DNA of 64,000 nt from Candidatus Chlorobium masyuteum. Lineage in GTDB: Bacteria; Bacteroidota; Chlorobiia; Chlorobiales; Chlorobiaceae. Shown here piece by piece: positions 1 through 10,409 of the stretch. Below the pieces are notes generated by a model, which ran no database searches, was not told where the DNA came from, and saw only the letters and a list, made by a program, of their open reading frames with translations. The position numbers and the translations under genes were made by a program. Each line of letters starts with the position of its first letter. Position 1 is the first letter of the stretch. The stretch is from assembly GCF_011601315.1 (NCBI RefSeq), contig NZ_JAAORA010000001.1:693611-757610 (forward strand), written 5' to 3'.

Positions 1-1313
1 GTCTCGGCTTTATGGCAGGCCGACTGAAAACCGGAACACCCCCAAGAATTGACGCGCGCAGTGTAGATTACTCCCGGGTGGAGAGCCAACAGGGGGATGC
101 GGAGCCATCGGCATTCTCGTTCAGCAAATCACTTGACCTCAATCGACGACAGGTAAGCTGTTACATCACCAAAACAACGCCTCAAACTCATGAGATTCTG
201 AAAAAAGGGTTCAGCCGCTCCCCGCTCTTTACCGGAAAAGTTCAGGGCATCGGCCCGAGATACTGCCCGTCTGTAGAAGACAAGATTTGCCGCTTCCCTG
301 ATAAAGAGAGCCACCATATATTTCTTGAGCCCGAAGGGATTGACACCAATGAGATGTACGTGAATGGATTTTCGACGTCACTGCCGGAAGATATTCAGGA
401 AGAGGGGTTGCGTTCCATACCAGGCTTGTGCAATGCAAAAGTTATCCGGCCGGGATACGCAATTGAATATGACTATTTCTTCCCGTACCAGATAAAGGGT
501 ACGCTGGAAACCAAACTCATAGAAAACCTCTACTTTGCCGGGCAGATCAACGGGACATCAGGATACGAGGAGGCTGCCGCCCAGGGATTAATGGCCGGCA
601 TAAACGCTTCATTGAAAGCAAGATCCCGACCACCTATCAATCTCAGGCGCTCAGAGGCCTATATCGGCGTCCTGATTGATGATATCATCACAAAAGAGAC
701 GCTCGAGCCCTACAGAATGTTTACCTCTTCTGCTGAACATCGCCTCCACCTTCGCCATGATAATGCGGATGTGCGCCTTGTGACCTTTGGATATGAAGCG
801 GGACTTGTTCAGCATGAAACCTATCATCAGTGCCTTTCTAAAATAGAGAAGATTAATCATCTTAAGGCATTATGTGCAAACACAAGACTGCAGCCCGAAG
901 AGATAAACCGCATACTGGCAAAATCAGGCTATGCCCCTGTAGAGATCGGCCAGCATGTGGCATCACTGCTGAAAAGGCCAGGAATCACCCTTGAGCTGAT
1001 TCTTGCTGAATCAGAAGCATTTCGAAACAGTGTTCATCAGATAACCATTGACCGCTCAATCTATGAACAGGTTGATATTGACCTTAAGTATGAAGGCTAT
1101 CTTAAACGTGACCTTCTGATGGCTGAAAAGATCTCAAGACTGGAATCACTCAGGATACCGCCCCAGTTCAAATATGACGGGATATCCGGGCTTTCAAACG
1201 AAGGAAAAGAGAAGCTGAAAAAACACAAGCCCGAAACAATTGGAGTCGCCTCACGAATACCGGGCGTTTCCCCTTCAGATATTTCAGTTCTTACCGTTCG
1301 CCTTGGACGTTAA
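1..1313 (+). CDS. mnmG: MnmG (GidA), tRNA uridine-5-carboxymethylaminomethyl modification enzyme, 5'-truncated by window edge
   Basis: FAD-dependent partner of MnmE that installs the carboxymethylaminomethyl group on U34 of certain tRNAs. The reading frame is open from base 3 and ends at the TAA at 1311-1313. The family motif [10 protein letters not shown] is visible at the left edge, followed by the FAD-domain segment ending in [25 protein letters not shown] and the helical C-terminal domain ([15 protein letters not shown]). The full family length is about 620 residues, so roughly the first third lies outside the window and the ATG at 12 is internal, not a start. mnmG near oriC is a common bacterial arrangement. 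A parS palindrome follows immediately downstream. Confidence 0.95.
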   Translation, partial: LGFMAGRLKTGTPPRIDARSVDYSRVESQQGDAEPSAFSFSKSLDLNRRQVSCYITKTTPQTHEILKKGFSRSPLFTGKVQGIGPRYCPSVEDKICRFPDKESHHIFLEPEGIDTNEMYVNGFSTSLPEDIQEEGLRSIPGLCNAKVIRPGYAIEYDYFFPYQIKGTLETKLIENLYFAGQINGTSGYEEAAAQGLMAGINASLKARSRPPINLRRSEAYIGVLIDDIITKETLEPYRMFTSSAEHRLHLRHDNADVRLVTFGYEAGLVQHETYHQCLSKIEKINHLKALCANTRLQPEEINRILAKSGYAPVEIGQHVASLLKRPGITLELILAESEAFRNSVHQITIDRSIYEQVDIDLKYEGYLKRDLLMAEKISRLESLRIPPQFKYDGISGLSNEGKEKLKKHKPETIGVASRIPGVSPSDISVLTVRLGR

Positions 1314-1324
1314 GCGAGCCATAT

Positions 1325-1340
1325 TGTTTCACGTGAAACA
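1325..1340. promoter_or_regulatory. parS centromere-like site (ParB-binding palindrome)
   Basis: The 16-mer TGTTTCACGTGAAACA is a perfect palindrome and equals the widely conserved bacterial parS consensus bound by ParB/Spo0J. It lies in the 67-bp gap between mnmG and the polymerase gene, about 8.5 kb from the putative origin, which is the usual location. The parA and parB genes are not in the window. Confidence 0.93.
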
Positions 1341-1380
1341 CCATTTATAGTATCAGGCCTGATATTCATATTTTTATTCC

Positions 1381-3774
1381 ATGGAAAGTATAATCGGTGA
1401 CATTGTCAATAATGATCTGCTGTTCGGTAAAGATAAAGAGCAGGGGATAGTTGGCGCATACCAGCTGAGCGACACACAAATAAGAGTATTCAATCGTAAT
1501 GGCGGCTCGGTAACACACCATGACGATACGTTTTTCCCCTATTTTTTTCTCTCTGACAGCTCCCTGCTTGAGGGGTTTGTTCCCGAGTGTGACGAAAAGT
1601 TCTGGCTGGTAAAACTCGGCGGCTCGAACTACTATCAATATCTTGCCATATTCAAAAGCTGGCGAAACTATCGCGGGGCTCTTGACTCTTTAAGCAACAG
1701 ACGTTTTGGCGAGAGTGCCGATCAAGGTATCCAGAGTCCGGCAGTTGAGAACAGTTCACACATATATAATAAAGGCGATGCCGTCACTCAGTATTTTCTT
1801 CAGAGCGGCAAAACCCTCTTCAAGGGTATGATCTTTGATGATCTCTACCGTATGCAGCTTGATATTGAAACGAATTACAATCCCGAAAAGCGTGATGGCG
1901 CGGCAAACGGGATCGGTTCTGATGAGATCATTATTATCTCTTTTTGTGATAATCGTGGATGGGAGGCTGTTCTCCATTCAAAAAAGAGCTCTGAACGGGA
2001 GCTGCTTAAAGCGGCAGTGGCACTTATAGGTGAAAAAGATCCTGATGTTATCGAGGGGCACAACATATTCAGCTTTGATCTTCCCTATCTGCAGCGCAGA
2101 TGCGAAAAATATGGTATTCCTTTTTCGATAGGGAGAAACAACCTTCAGCCTAAAACATACCCGTCAAGCATACGTTTCGCTGAACGGAGTATTGATTACA
2201 CCTTTTATGATATCCCCGGGAGGCATGTTATTGATACTCTTTTCCTGGTGCAGAGTTACGATATCTCGAAGCGCTCCATGCAGAGCTACGGTCTGAAAGC
2301 CGTGGCTAAACATTTTGGTTTTGCTTCACCCGACAGAACCTACGTTGACTACAAGGATATAGCCGCGCTTTGGGAAAATAATCATGCAAAACTTCTTGCC
2401 TATGCGCTTGATGATGTTCGCGAAACAAGGGCTCTCTCCTCTTTACTTTCTGCCAGCAATTTTTATCTCTCACAAATGCTGCCGTATACCTATGCAATGA
2501 CCGCCCGCATAGGCCAGGCTGCGAAGATCGAGGTTCTTCTGGTCCGCGAATACCTCCGCCTTAAACACTCTATCCCCAGGCCCACTGCCGGTCAACAGCA
2601 CTCCGGAGGATATACCGAAGTCTTCCTGAAAGGGATTCTCGGCCCTATTGTCTATGCTGATGTTGAGTCACTCTACCCCTCTATCATGCTCTCTTACGAT
2701 ATATGTCCAAAAAGTGATGAATTGAAGGTCTTTCCGGGTGTGCTCAATGATCTGAAGGAGCTGCGTTTCAAGGCTAAAGATCGATCACTCAAAGAAAAAG
2801 AGTGCGGAAACAAATCGCTTGCCGATAATTTTGATGCCATGCAAAGCTCATTCAAAATAGTTATCAATGCCATGTACGGCTATCTTGGTTTCAGCGGAGG
2901 GATATTCAATGATTTTGCAGAAGCGGACAGAGTGACATCAACCGGACAGAGTATTGCAAAAAAAATGATTGTCGAGTTTGAAGCCAGAGGATGCCGTGTT
3001 ATTGAGGTTGATACGGATGGTATTCTGTTTATTCCACCACCTGAAGTGATACGTGAAACTGATGAAAGATTGCTTGTCAGCGAAGTTTCTGCGCTTATGC
3101 CGGAAGGCATTAAAATAGGGTTTGACGGGCGATACAGAAAGATGATCTCCTACATGAAAAAAAATTATGCGCTGCTCAGCTATGAGAACGTCATGATTCT
3201 GAAAGGATCTTCGCTTACAAGCAGAAGCGGCGAGAAGTTCGGGCGTGATTTTGTCCGCAGAGGCTTTGAAAAGCTTCTCAGCGAAGATATTGAAGGGCTT
3301 CACAATCTTTTCACCGAGTACCGGAATAAAATTCTAAACCATGAACTTGATGTTTCCGAGTTTACAAAAACAGAATCGCTGAAAAGCACCGTTGAACAAT
3401 ACGCCGAAGATGTGAAATCAGGCAAACGTTCAAAGGCAATAACCTATGAAATCGCTATCAAGAAAGGCCTTCGGGTAACAAAAGGGGACCGGATCACCTA
3501 CTATATCTCCGGAACAGGAGCGGGCAGTGCCTCGTATGAGAAAGGCAAGCTCTCCACGGAATGGAAAAAAGAGAATCCTGACGAGAACACGCACTTCTAT
3601 CTTAAACGACTTGATGAACACTGCCAGAAATTTCTTCCTTTTTTCAAGCCGCAGGATTTCAGCATGCTTTTTTCTGATGATACGCTCTTTTCATTTTCTG
3701 CCGATGGGATTGAGCTGATAAGGGATATCCGCCATACCGAGAGCTACAACCCAGGGAGTGATCTTGCTTTATGA
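1381..3774 (+). CDS. Family-B DNA polymerase (Pol II-like) with 3'-5' exonuclease domain
   Basis: Template-directed DNA polymerase of 797 residues, close to the usual size of bacterial Pol II. Exonuclease motifs are present in order: DIET (161-164), the [11 protein letters not shown] segment, and YALDDVRE (Exo III). Polymerase motifs follow: DVESLYPS (motif A, D427), KIVINAMYG (motif B, K492) and DTD (motif C, 544-546). All catalytic aspartates of both sites are therefore intact. The ATG at 1381 has no clear Shine-Dalgarno. Family-B enzymes in bacteria usually act in damage tolerance or replication restart; that role here is inference. Pol II is the closest named relative, but I do not assign a symbol. 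Confidence 0.9.
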   Translation: MESIIGDIVNNDLLFGKDKEQGIVGAYQLSDTQIRVFNRNGGSVTHHDDTFFPYFFLSDSSLLEGFVPECDEKFWLVKLGGSNYYQYLAIFKSWRNYRGALDSLSNRRFGESADQGIQSPAVENSSHIYNKGDAVTQYFLQSGKTLFKGMIFDDLYRMQLDIETNYNPEKRDGAANGIGSDEIIIISFCDNRGWEAVLHSKKSSERELLKAAVALIGEKDPDVIEGHNIFSFDLPYLQRRCEKYGIPFSIGRNNLQPKTYPSSIRFAERSIDYTFYDIPGRHVIDTLFLVQSYDISKRSMQSYGLKAVAKHFGFASPDRTYVDYKDIAALWENNHAKLLAYALDDVRETRALSSLLSASNFYLSQMLPYTYAMTARIGQAAKIEVLLVREYLRLKHSIPRPTAGQQHSGGYTEVFLKGILGPIVYADVESLYPSIMLSYDICPKSDELKVFPGVLNDLKELRFKAKDRSLKEKECGNKSLADNFDAMQSSFKIVINAMYGYLGFSGGIFNDFAEADRVTSTGQSIAKKMIVEFEARGCRVIEVDTDGILFIPPPEVIRETDERLLVSEVSALMPEGIKIGFDGRYRKMISYMKKNYALLSYENVMILKGSSLTSRSGEKFGRDFVRRGFEKLLSEDIEGLHNLFTEYRNKILNHELDVSEFTKTESLKSTVEQYAEDVKSGKRSKAITYEIAIKKGLRVTKGDRITYYISGTGAGSASYEKGKLSTEWKKENPDENTHFYLKRLDEHCQKFLPFFKPQDFSMLFSDDTLFSFSADGIELIRDIRHTESYNPGSDLAL

Positions 3775-3903
3775 AAAGCCTGTTTCGGTTTTGTTTGTTT
3801 ATACTGTATCTTTTTGTCCTCTGTTGAGGAACTATATATCCTGTTTCCCTGTAGTGTTACAGGCTATTGGAACATAATTTTTAAATATTTTTTTGAAACT
3901 AAC

Positions 3904-5127
3904 ATGGCAGACAATAAAGTACTTCCTGTTTCAAGTGATGTCAGCTGGATCGGTGTTCTCGATCCCGGTCTTATTACCTTTGACATCGTAATGGAGACAA
4001 AATATGGCACAACCTATAACTCCTATTTCATCAATGCGGAGAAAAAGACCATTATAGAGACAACAAAGGAGAAATTCTGGCCTGAATATCTTGCCAAAAT
4101 AAAACAGGTTACCGACCCTTCTGAGATAGAGTATATCATTGTTGACCACACGGAACCGGATCACTCAGGCAATGTCCGAAACCTGCTTGCCGTGGCTCCA
4201 AATGCAACCGTAGTCGGCAGTGGTAACGCGATCAAATTTCTCCGCGACCAGACCGGCCATGACTTTAAATCACTTGTTGTAAAAACAGGAGATTCGCTTG
4301 ATCTTGGCAATAAAACGCTTCATTTCATCAATGCGCCCAATCTTCACTGGCCTGACACCATCTATACCTGGCTTGAGGAGGACCGGATTCTTTTCACCTG
4401 TGACTCTTTCGGCTCCCATTTCTCGCACGAAGAGATGTTTGATGACCTTGTGGGTGATTTTGACGATGCCTTTACCTACTATTTTGATGCTATTCTCAGA
4501 CCGTTCAGTAAATACATGATTCAGGCGGTAGAAAAAATCAGAGCTCTTGACATACAGACCATCTGTCCCGGTCATGGTCCCATCCTGAGATCAAACTGGA
4601 AAAAATATGTAGATCTCTCTTTAAAATATGCGACTACAGCCATTGCGATGCCACAGGAAAAAAATATCCTGATTGCCTATGTTTCTGCCTATGAAAACAC
4701 CACTCTGCTTGCCCATAAAATAGCAGAGGGTCTCCGCCGGTCGTGTGATTTCAATATTGAGATTTGTGACATAGAGTCTATGCATTTTTCAAAACTTGAG
4801 GACAAGATCGCCCACTGTTCAGGAATTATCGTGGGATCGCCTACGATAAACCAGAATATACTGCCGCAAATCTATCAACTCTTCGCGGCCATAAACCCGA
4901 TCCGTGACAAGGGAAAGCTCGGCGCCGCTTTCGGCTCTTATGGATGGAGCGGTGAGGCAGCAAAAATGATTGAAACAAATTTCTCACTGCTCAAGCTGAA
5001 AGTTTTTGAACAGAATGTTATGGTAAAGTTCAAACCTCATGAGCCTGAATTTGAAAAATGCATCGATTTCGGCAAGGCCTATGCAGATAAAATGATTGAG
5101 ATCTACCAGTTGAGCTGCAATCTGTGA
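3904..5127 (+). CDS. FprA/flavodiiron (A-type flavoprotein), O2 or NO reductase
   Basis: Two-domain flavodiiron protein of 407 residues, a family that reduces O2 to water or NO to N2O in anaerobes. The metallo-beta-lactamase-like domain carries the diiron ligand motif HTEPDH (82-87), a further His in APNLHWPDT, Asp in CDSFGSH and His in CPGHGP (H224). The C-terminal half is a flavodoxin ([25 protein letters not shown] phosphate loop). An upstream TTG at 3814 would add 30 residues that do not look like the family, so I prefer the ATG at 3904. It ends just before a strong bidirectional terminator. Likely an oxygen-defence enzyme in a strict anaerobe. Confidence 0.92.
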   Translation: MADNKVLPVSSDVSWIGVLDPGLITFDIVMETKYGTTYNSYFINAEKKTIIETTKEKFWPEYLAKIKQVTDPSEIEYIIVDHTEPDHSGNVRNLLAVAPNATVVGSGNAIKFLRDQTGHDFKSLVVKTGDSLDLGNKTLHFINAPNLHWPDTIYTWLEEDRILFTCDSFGSHFSHEEMFDDLVGDFDDAFTYYFDAILRPFSKYMIQAVEKIRALDIQTICPGHGPILRSNWKKYVDLSLKYATTAIAMPQEKNILIAYVSAYENTTLLAHKIAEGLRRSCDFNIEICDIESMHFSKLEDKIAHCSGIIVGSPTINQNILPQIYQLFAAINPIRDKGKLGAAFGSYGWSGEAAKMIETNFSLLKLKVFEQNVMVKFKPHEPEFEKCIDFGKAYADKMIEIYQLSCNL

Positions 5128-5155
5128 TCAAACAGAGGTATTGGCTGTTGAAAAC

Positions 5156-5190
5156 CAAAAAGGGTTACCGGAAACGGTAACCCTTTTTTT
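5156..5190. terminator. Rho-independent terminator between convergent fprA and dciA/recF block
   Basis: A stem with AGGGTTACCG paired to CGGTAACCCT closes on a GAAA tetraloop at 5171-5174 and is flanked by an A-run before and a T-run (5184-5190) after. It can therefore terminate on both strands, which fits its place between two convergent genes. Confidence 0.9.
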
Positions 5191-5289
5191 ATATACAATT
5201 AACGATACAGCTACTATGGAGATGGCCGTCGCCGCTACCCGGCCGCTGATTCGTCGGGGCTTAACGGAGAGCGATAGCGGTGAAGTACG

Positions 5290-5583
5290 TTATTTAAAAA
5301 TAATCTCTTCAACTATCGGACGCTCAAGGGCGGCATTAAGTTTGTTGCGTATATCCTGTTTTCGAAAATTCAGTTCCATGCGCCATGAGGGATTTTTCAC
5401 CCGGATAAAGAGCTGTCCGCCGGTAAATCGCTCAATGGAGGTGGCACCGGCAATAGCCTCACCAACAACACTGTTCCATATCTGGAGTGTCTTGTACTGC
5501 TCATATGCCTCTGTAAGCCCTAACGACTGGCACATAGCGCCGACTACAGAAGAGATTTTTTTCGGATCTTTTGTTCTTGACAC
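5290..5583 (-). CDS. dciA: DciA-like (DUF721) protein, probable replicative helicase operator
   Basis: A 97-residue protein of the DUF721/DciA family. The pattern W-N-S-V-V-G-x-x-I-A followed by GGQLFIRVKNPSWRMEL and a C-terminal ALERPIVEEI segment matches the conserved core. DciA loads or positions DnaB helicase in bacteria that lack phage-derived DnaC/DnaI. The start is GTG at 5583, 3 bases past the recF stop, so it is translated as the last gene of the dnaA-dnaN-recF direction. Family placement is by pattern recognition on a short protein. Confidence 0.8.
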   Translation of the reverse strand: MSRTKDPKKISSVVGAMCQSLGLTEAYEQYKTLQIWNSVVGEAIAGATSIERFTGGQLFIRVKNPSWRMELNFRKQDIRNKLNAALERPIVEEIIFK

Positions 5584-5586
5584 CGC

Positions 5587-6696
5587 TCAATGCTCCCGGT
5601 TGTCTTTCAGTGATTCCACAGAGAATGCCGTAATGTTTTTCTGATCTTTTTTTTCTGTCGATGTAATGATGGTCTGCCCGCAATCTTCCAGAATAGTGAA
5701 TATATCAGCAATCCTTGAAGCATCAAGTTCGCTGAAAATATCATCAAGCAGACAGATCGGCTTTTCAGCGGTCTTTTCGTAAAAAAAACGGTGCTGAGCA
5801 AGCTTCAGTGCGATAAGAAATGTTCGTAACTGACCCTGTGAGGCGTATTTCCTGATCTCTTTGCCGTTGATGAAAAAAAGAAGCTCATCGCGGTGAGGTC
5901 CGCTCATTGTCTGAGCACGCATCATCTCATAGCTTTCGGTCTCGTGATATTTTTGCGTGAATCGACGATATAGCTCATCGACTGAACTATCTGCACTGAG
6001 CGTACCCAGTGAACTTCTGTAGAGAAGAGATGGCTCCTCATGAAGCGATAATTGCAGATAAAGCTCGCGAAAGTGCGAAAAAAATTCATGTATAAATGAG
6101 AGCCGTGCGTGTACAATTGAAGCGGCAAGTCTTGACAGATTTTCAGTCCAGAGGGCAAGCATTCCTTCCTGCGGGAATTTTTTCTCAGCTAATTGGGCTA
6201 ACAGCGCATTTCTTTGCTGAAGAACCCTTCGATAAGCGATCAGATCATCAAGATATCTTCTGTCTGTCTGGCTTATAGCGTTGTCAATAAACCGCCTTCT
6301 TTCCGCAGGTGCGCCATTGACAATAATCATTTCCGGAGGAGAAAAGGTAATGCAGGGTACCCGGCCTATATGGCTTGAAAATGGCTTTATTTCACTGTTA
6401 TTGACCGCTACCAGCTTCTCCTTCTCTTTGGTATAGCTGATTTTCACCGTCACACCGTAGCCTGAACAATCCTTAAACGTGCTTTCAAGCAGAAAATAAT
6501 CCGTAGTAAAAAGAAGACAATCACTATCCGCTGCGCCGACAAACCCTTTTGTCAGTGCACAATAGTGGATACCTTCAAGAATCGAGGTTTTTCCTGATCC
6601 GTTATGGCCGTAAATAAGATTAATCCCTTCTGACGGCTCAAAAACTGACGAGCGGTGATTCCTGAAATTCTCATACTGTATATGTTCAAGCAGCAA
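5587..6696 (-). CDS. recF: RecF, DNA replication and gap-repair ATPase
   Basis: SMC-like ATPase of 369 residues that helps load RecA at gapped DNA. Walker A is GHNGSGKT (30-37); the QGQLRTFLIALKLAQ segment corresponds to the ABC signature region, and LLDDIFSELDASR is Walker B plus D-loop. Length is typical. It sits 165 bp downstream of dnaN in the classic dnaA-dnaN-recF order and precedes dciA by 3 bases. Confidence 0.95.
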   Translation of the reverse strand: MLLEHIQYENFRNHRSSVFEPSEGINLIYGHNGSGKTSILEGIHYCALTKGFVGAADSDCLLFTTDYFLLESTFKDCSGYGVTVKISYTKEKEKLVAVNNSEIKPFSSHIGRVPCITFSPPEMIIVNGAPAERRRFIDNAISQTDRRYLDDLIAYRRVLQQRNALLAQLAEKKFPQEGMLALWTENLSRLAASIVHARLSFIHEFFSHFRELYLQLSLHEEPSLLYRSSLGTLSADSSVDELYRRFTQKYHETESYEMMRAQTMSGPHRDELLFFINGKEIRKYASQGQLRTFLIALKLAQHRFFYEKTAEKPICLLDDIFSELDASRIADIFTILEDCGQTIITSTEKKDQKNITAFSVESLKDNREH

Positions 6697-6777
6697 TAAT
6701 TCCCCTCATCGTTCAAGGCATCCCGGTTATTTCTGAGTAAGAAATGGTTAACAAGTAGAATGGCGCACATAAACAGT

Positions 6778-6801
6778 CCTCTCCCGACGTGTCGGGAGAG
6801 G
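6778..6801. repeat. Perfect inverted repeat between dnaN and recF
   Basis: CCTCTCCCGA and TCGGGAGAGG pair perfectly around the loop CGTG. It lies in the 165-bp gap downstream of dnaN and upstream of recF. There is no T-run on the minus strand after it, so it may be an RNA-processing or attenuating hairpin rather than a simple terminator. Confidence 0.6.
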
Positions 6802-6861
6802 AGATTCTTTTACCTATCATTCAAAGATAGCTTAACGACAATAAATTGAAGACGATAACCA

Positions 6862-7995
6862 TCAATTATTGATTCGGACAGGCATGACCAGAATAATCAG
6901 TTTATCATCCTCTTCCTCCTTGTGCGGCTTGAAAATCACCGCCGTTGTAGGACTTTTCAATTCTATACGAATCTCATTGTCATCAAGATGTGCAAGGGCA
7001 GCTTCGATAAACCGTGAATTAAAGCCGATGGTGATAGGTTCACCACTGTAGGTACAGGGCAATTCTTCCTGTGCAGCTTCACCCTCATTGGTGTTTTCGG
7101 CCAGTATTTTCAGCACTTCACCTTCAATAACAATCTTGACATCTCCGATACTTGAAAAACGTCCTACCCGCTTGACAGAATCATAGATCAACGACCGATC
7201 AACAATCATATGCTTGTCATGCTCTACAGGAATAACCGCATCATAATTAGGATATGGTTCAACAATGAGCGCTGCATCAAGAACAATATTTCCACTGATG
7301 AATCGCACAAAACGCCGCTCTGAATCGATACTCATGGTAACGGTTTCATGCTGTGCAAGCTTCTGGATTATTGACAGAACTCTTGCCGGAACAACTATTT
7401 TCTGTTTTTCAGCAATATCCGTTGATGAGCTTTTTCTGCACCTTACCAGTCTGTGCCCGTCAGTCGAGACTGCGGTAATAACCGATCCTTCAAGTTCAAA
7501 CAGGACACCCATCATGGCCGGCCGCATACCATCAACACTACAGGCAAAAATTGTTTTCTGAATGAGATCCTGAAGTTCCTCTGTTGCAAGTTCAAGAGAG
7601 ATGTCGTAGATCTTCTCGTACTTCTCCTGTTTGCTTTCAAACTGGCAGGGTATTTTATAGCGGCCCTTGTCAGTTTTGATGTGAACAGTACCATGATCAC
7701 TGATCTCCTGCCTTTCGATTTCGAAGGTAACAGAGGTATCATACATGCTTCTGAGAAAATCCTGGAGAGTTCTCGCCTTGATTCCGATGTTGCCGGTGTC
7801 AGAGGTATCCACATCACTTCTGGCGGTAATGGAAAGTTCTCCGTCTGTTGCAAAAAGCGTCAGAGTTCCGGACTCTATGGATAAGTGAACATTTTCAAAA
7901 CGCGGATCCATAGTTTTTGCAGGAATTGCCTGTGCAACCTTGCTTACAGCATCCTGCAGTTGACGAATTGAGGAAGTTAATTTCATCTGCTCCAA
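6862..7995 (-). CDS. dnaN: DnaN, DNA polymerase III beta sliding clamp
   Basis: Ring-shaped processivity clamp of 377 residues with the three repeated clamp folds. Recognisable segments are the N-terminal [28 protein letters not shown] start, [15 protein letters not shown] and [12 protein letters not shown] in domain 2, and the C-terminal LVMPVRINN, equivalent to the conserved MPMRL end. It follows dnaA on the same strand after a 273-bp gap holding DnaA-box-like 9-mers, so it probably has its own promoter there. Confidence 0.96.
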   Translation of the reverse strand: MEQMKLTSSIRQLQDAVSKVAQAIPAKTMDPRFENVHLSIESGTLTLFATDGELSITARSDVDTSDTGNIGIKARTLQDFLRSMYDTSVTFEIERQEISDHGTVHIKTDKGRYKIPCQFESKQEKYEKIYDISLELATEELQDLIQKTIFACSVDGMRPAMMGVLFELEGSVITAVSTDGHRLVRCRKSSSTDIAEKQKIVVPARVLSIIQKLAQHETVTMSIDSERRFVRFISGNIVLDAALIVEPYPNYDAVIPVEHDKHMIVDRSLIYDSVKRVGRFSSIGDVKIVIEGEVLKILAENTNEGEAAQEELPCTYSGEPITIGFNSRFIEAALAHLDDNEIRIELKSPTTAVIFKPHKEEEDDKLIILVMPVRINN

Positions 7996-8268
7996 CTTTT
8001 ACTATTTAATATTTATAGAACATTGTTGTTGTTGTAGAGAGTGTTGATATCTGGACAACTCCATTCAAGACTCTTCTATTGTATTGTAAAGATTACAGTT
8101 AATCAAGTTTATCATAACCTCTTCTCTGTTGATAACCCCCTCTGTTTTAATCAGGCGGTCTGTGCGAAGTTTGTTGATAAGATAGGTTTTGAACCTTTTA
8201 TGTTGATAACCCTTCACTTGCCAAGATTGCGCCAACACCTTTTTAACATGTTGTAAACATAACCATAC
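7996..8268. promoter_or_regulatory. dnaA-dnaN spacer with three DnaA-box-like 9-mers
   Basis: The 9-mer TGTTGATAA occurs three times in the same orientation at 8127-8135, 8172-8180 and 8201-8209. Its complement TTATCAACA differs by one base from the consensus DnaA box TTATCCACA. The spacer is AT-rich. It could be one half of a bipartite origin, an autoregulatory region for dnaN, or both. Confidence 0.65.
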
Positions 8269-9744
8269 CTACATTGAAAGAATCTCGATTCTTTTGCGGA
8301 TCTCTTCAATTTTTTTCCGCTCTTCGGTAAATGTATCGACTCTTTTTGTAATGGTAGTGACTGCGTGAATGACTGTTGAGTGATCTCTGCCACCAAAATG
8401 AAGGCCGATGGTCTTCAATGAGGAGTCGGTAAGGTTTTTTGCGAGATACATGGCAATTTGGCGGCCGACAGCAATCTCCTTTTTTTTGGATTTTCCCTTC
8501 AGATCATTGGGAGTAATGGAGAAGTAGGCACATACAGCTTTTTCAATCGTGTCGAGTGTCAGACGTTTTGTTGTATGTCGGATAATGTCCTTGAGGGTTG
8601 ATTTAGTGAAATTCAAATCAATTTCCCTGTTGTCAAGAGATTGTGCCGCAAGCAGTTTGACAATGCATCCTTCAAGCTCCCTGACGTTTTCCGTTACATT
8701 TGTTGCAATGAATTCAATAACATCTTCATCAAGCGGAACGCCACCCTGGCGCAGTTTGCTGAGTATGATGGCCTTTCGTGTTTCATAGTCCGGAGGCTGA
8801 ATATCGGCTGAGAGTCCCCAGTTAAAACGCGAAATAAGACGGTCTTCAATACCTTTGATATCCTTTATAGGCCTGTCCGCGGAGAGGATAATCTGTTTGT
8901 TGGACTGGTGAAGGGTGTTGAAAATATGAAAAATCTCCTCCTGCGTTTTTTCCTTGCCGGAAAAGAACTGAATATCATCGATGATAAGCACGTCGATGGC
9001 CCGGTAAAAGGATGAAAATTCCTGTATTTTACCATTCTGTATTGCGTTAACAAAGTCAATCGCAAATTTTTCACTCGACACATAAAGCACCTGGGCAGAT
9101 GGCCGGTTTTCACGAACACTGTTGCCGATAGCCTGCATCATATGTGTTTTTCCAAGCCCTACACCACCGTAGATGACAAGAGGATTAAAGGCATTCTGGC
9201 CGGGACTCTGTGCAACGGATTTCGAAGCGGCGAATGCCAGTGAGTTGCAATCGCCGCGAATGAGCGTGTCAAAGGTGTACTTGACGTTCAGATGCGTTTC
9301 AAAACGGGCCAGATCACGTTCAAACGTACCGTTTCTTTTGGTTTTTAACTCAATACTCTGGTTTGCCGCAATAAAATCACTGTTCATGGTGTTCTGGTGC
9401 GGCAGTTCAATCGTTACCGGCTGCCCCTGCGATTTATCCATAACGATTGAATACATCAATCCGGCCTCGGGGCCGATGACAACCTTGAGTGCCTGTTTTA
9501 AAAAGGAGGAGTAGTTCTCTTCAATCCACTCATAGAAAAATTGGCTCGGAACCTCAATGGTCAGTTCACTCCCGGAAAAGCTTAATGGTTTGATCGGGGA
9601 GAACCATGTTTTAAATGCAAGCGGATTTATTTTTTCTTTGATGGCTTCCATGCAGGCATCCCAGACCTGATGTTCCATTGAGGCGCTTTTCTGGTTTTTG
9701 ATCTGCGGATAGTCAGGGAGCGCCTTTGACGTAACTTCGGGCAT
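8269..9744 (-). CDS. dnaA: DnaA, chromosomal replication initiator
   Basis: AAA+ initiator of 491 residues. Domain I is at the N-terminus ([21 protein letters not shown]), then a linker, then the AAA+ core with Walker A GGVGLGKT (193-200), Walker B LIIDDIQF and sensor SRFNWGL. The C-terminal DNA-binding domain carries the signature [15 protein letters not shown]. The start ATG at 9744 faces the putative origin. DnaA-box-like sites flank the gene on both sides, so initiation and autoregulation are probably linked. Confidence 0.98.
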   Translation of the reverse strand: MPEVTSKALPDYPQIKNQKSASMEHQVWDACMEAIKEKINPLAFKTWFSPIKPLSFSGSELTIEVPSQFFYEWIEENYSSFLKQALKVVIGPEAGLMYSIVMDKSQGQPVTIELPHQNTMNSDFIAANQSIELKTKRNGTFERDLARFETHLNVKYTFDTLIRGDCNSLAFAASKSVAQSPGQNAFNPLVIYGGVGLGKTHMMQAIGNSVRENRPSAQVLYVSSEKFAIDFVNAIQNGKIQEFSSFYRAIDVLIIDDIQFFSGKEKTQEEIFHIFNTLHQSNKQIILSADRPIKDIKGIEDRLISRFNWGLSADIQPPDYETRKAIILSKLRQGGVPLDEDVIEFIATNVTENVRELEGCIVKLLAAQSLDNREIDLNFTKSTLKDIIRHTTKRLTLDTIEKAVCAYFSITPNDLKGKSKKKEIAVGRQIAMYLAKNLTDSSLKTIGLHFGGRDHSTVIHAVTTITKRVDTFTEERKKIEEIRKRIEILSM

Positions 9745-10190
9745 AGAATACTGGGATTTGAGAGGTAAGGAGCGAAATTGTGTGAGCCATCAACATTTAC
9801 TGTTCACAAGTTAGTGTTTTAAGTGGATAAAAAACAATTTCCTTAATGAAAATCCCGCAAGATTCCGTGCCCCGGCCGGCATAAGTTTTCAACATCGTAT
9901 TTTATTTTATTTATTGGTTTTAACGGTATTCTTTGTTACAGTAGTCAACATGTGTGGATTCTTTCGGAAGGGCGTCCTGTCGGGGCTTTTGGGTGAGTGA
10001 CTTTTTTTATCCACAAACCATCCACATTGTTGATAAGTTGTGGCGGGAATCCGATATTTTACCTCGTTGCATGTTGTTTTATGGGCAGAGACTCTTGCGG
10101 TGGACTGTAGTATTTGTTATTGAGTGTTCATTGTGCTAAATTACGCGCCCAGTAATTTTGAATTATTATAAAAGTTTGGAGTTTTAAGCG
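9745..10190. other. Putative oriC: dnaA-rpmH divergent spacer with DnaA boxes and AT-rich stretch
   Basis: 446 bp between divergent dnaA and rpmH. One perfect DnaA box, TTATCCACA, is at 10007-10015. A weaker CATCCACAT-type 9-mer follows at 10018-10026 and TGTTGATAA (minus-strand box, one mismatch) at 10028-10036, giving three boxes about 10 bp apart. AGTGGATAA (9822-9830) and TGTGGATTC (9953-9961) are further near-matches. An AT-rich run around 9897-9930 could be the unwinding element. Promoters for dnaA and rpmH must also lie here. Position and content fit oriC; not tested by skew. Confidence 0.8.
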
Positions 10191-10352
10191 ATGAAAAGAA
10201 CCTATCAGCCGCGGAATAGAAAAAGAAGGAACAAGCACGGATTCAGGTCGAGAATGGCAACCAAGAATGGTCGTAAAGTTCTTTCTGCAAGAAGAGCAAA
10301 AGGTCGTCACGCGCTTTCGGTCAGCAGCGCAATGGGTACGGCCGGACAGTAA
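10191..10352 (+). CDS. rpmH: Ribosomal protein bL34
   Basis: A 53-residue, very basic protein beginning [19 protein letters not shown] with the conserved [20 protein letters not shown] segment, unmistakable for bL34 of the large ribosomal subunit. It is slightly longer at the C-terminus than the usual 44-46 residues (tail [13 protein letters not shown]). First gene rightward from the origin, followed by rnpA as in most bacteria. Confidence 0.97.
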   Translation: MKRTYQPRNRKRRNKHGFRSRMATKNGRKVLSARRAKGRHALSVSSAMGTAGQ

Positions 10353-10409
10353 GTAGTTTCCCGTCAGGCCTTCAGGCTGTCGGGTTGAATCAATTGCTCT
10401 TTTCAGGAT

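Noticed and set aside
3814..3903. Upstream TTG extension of the flavodiiron protein by 30 residues
   Set aside because: The added residues are unlike the family, and ATG 3904 gives the normal N-terminus.
5141..5644. Plus-strand 167-codon open frame opposite dciA/recF
   Set aside because: It is antisense to the DciA-like gene and the recF 3' end, has no family resemblance, and begins at the fprA terminator.
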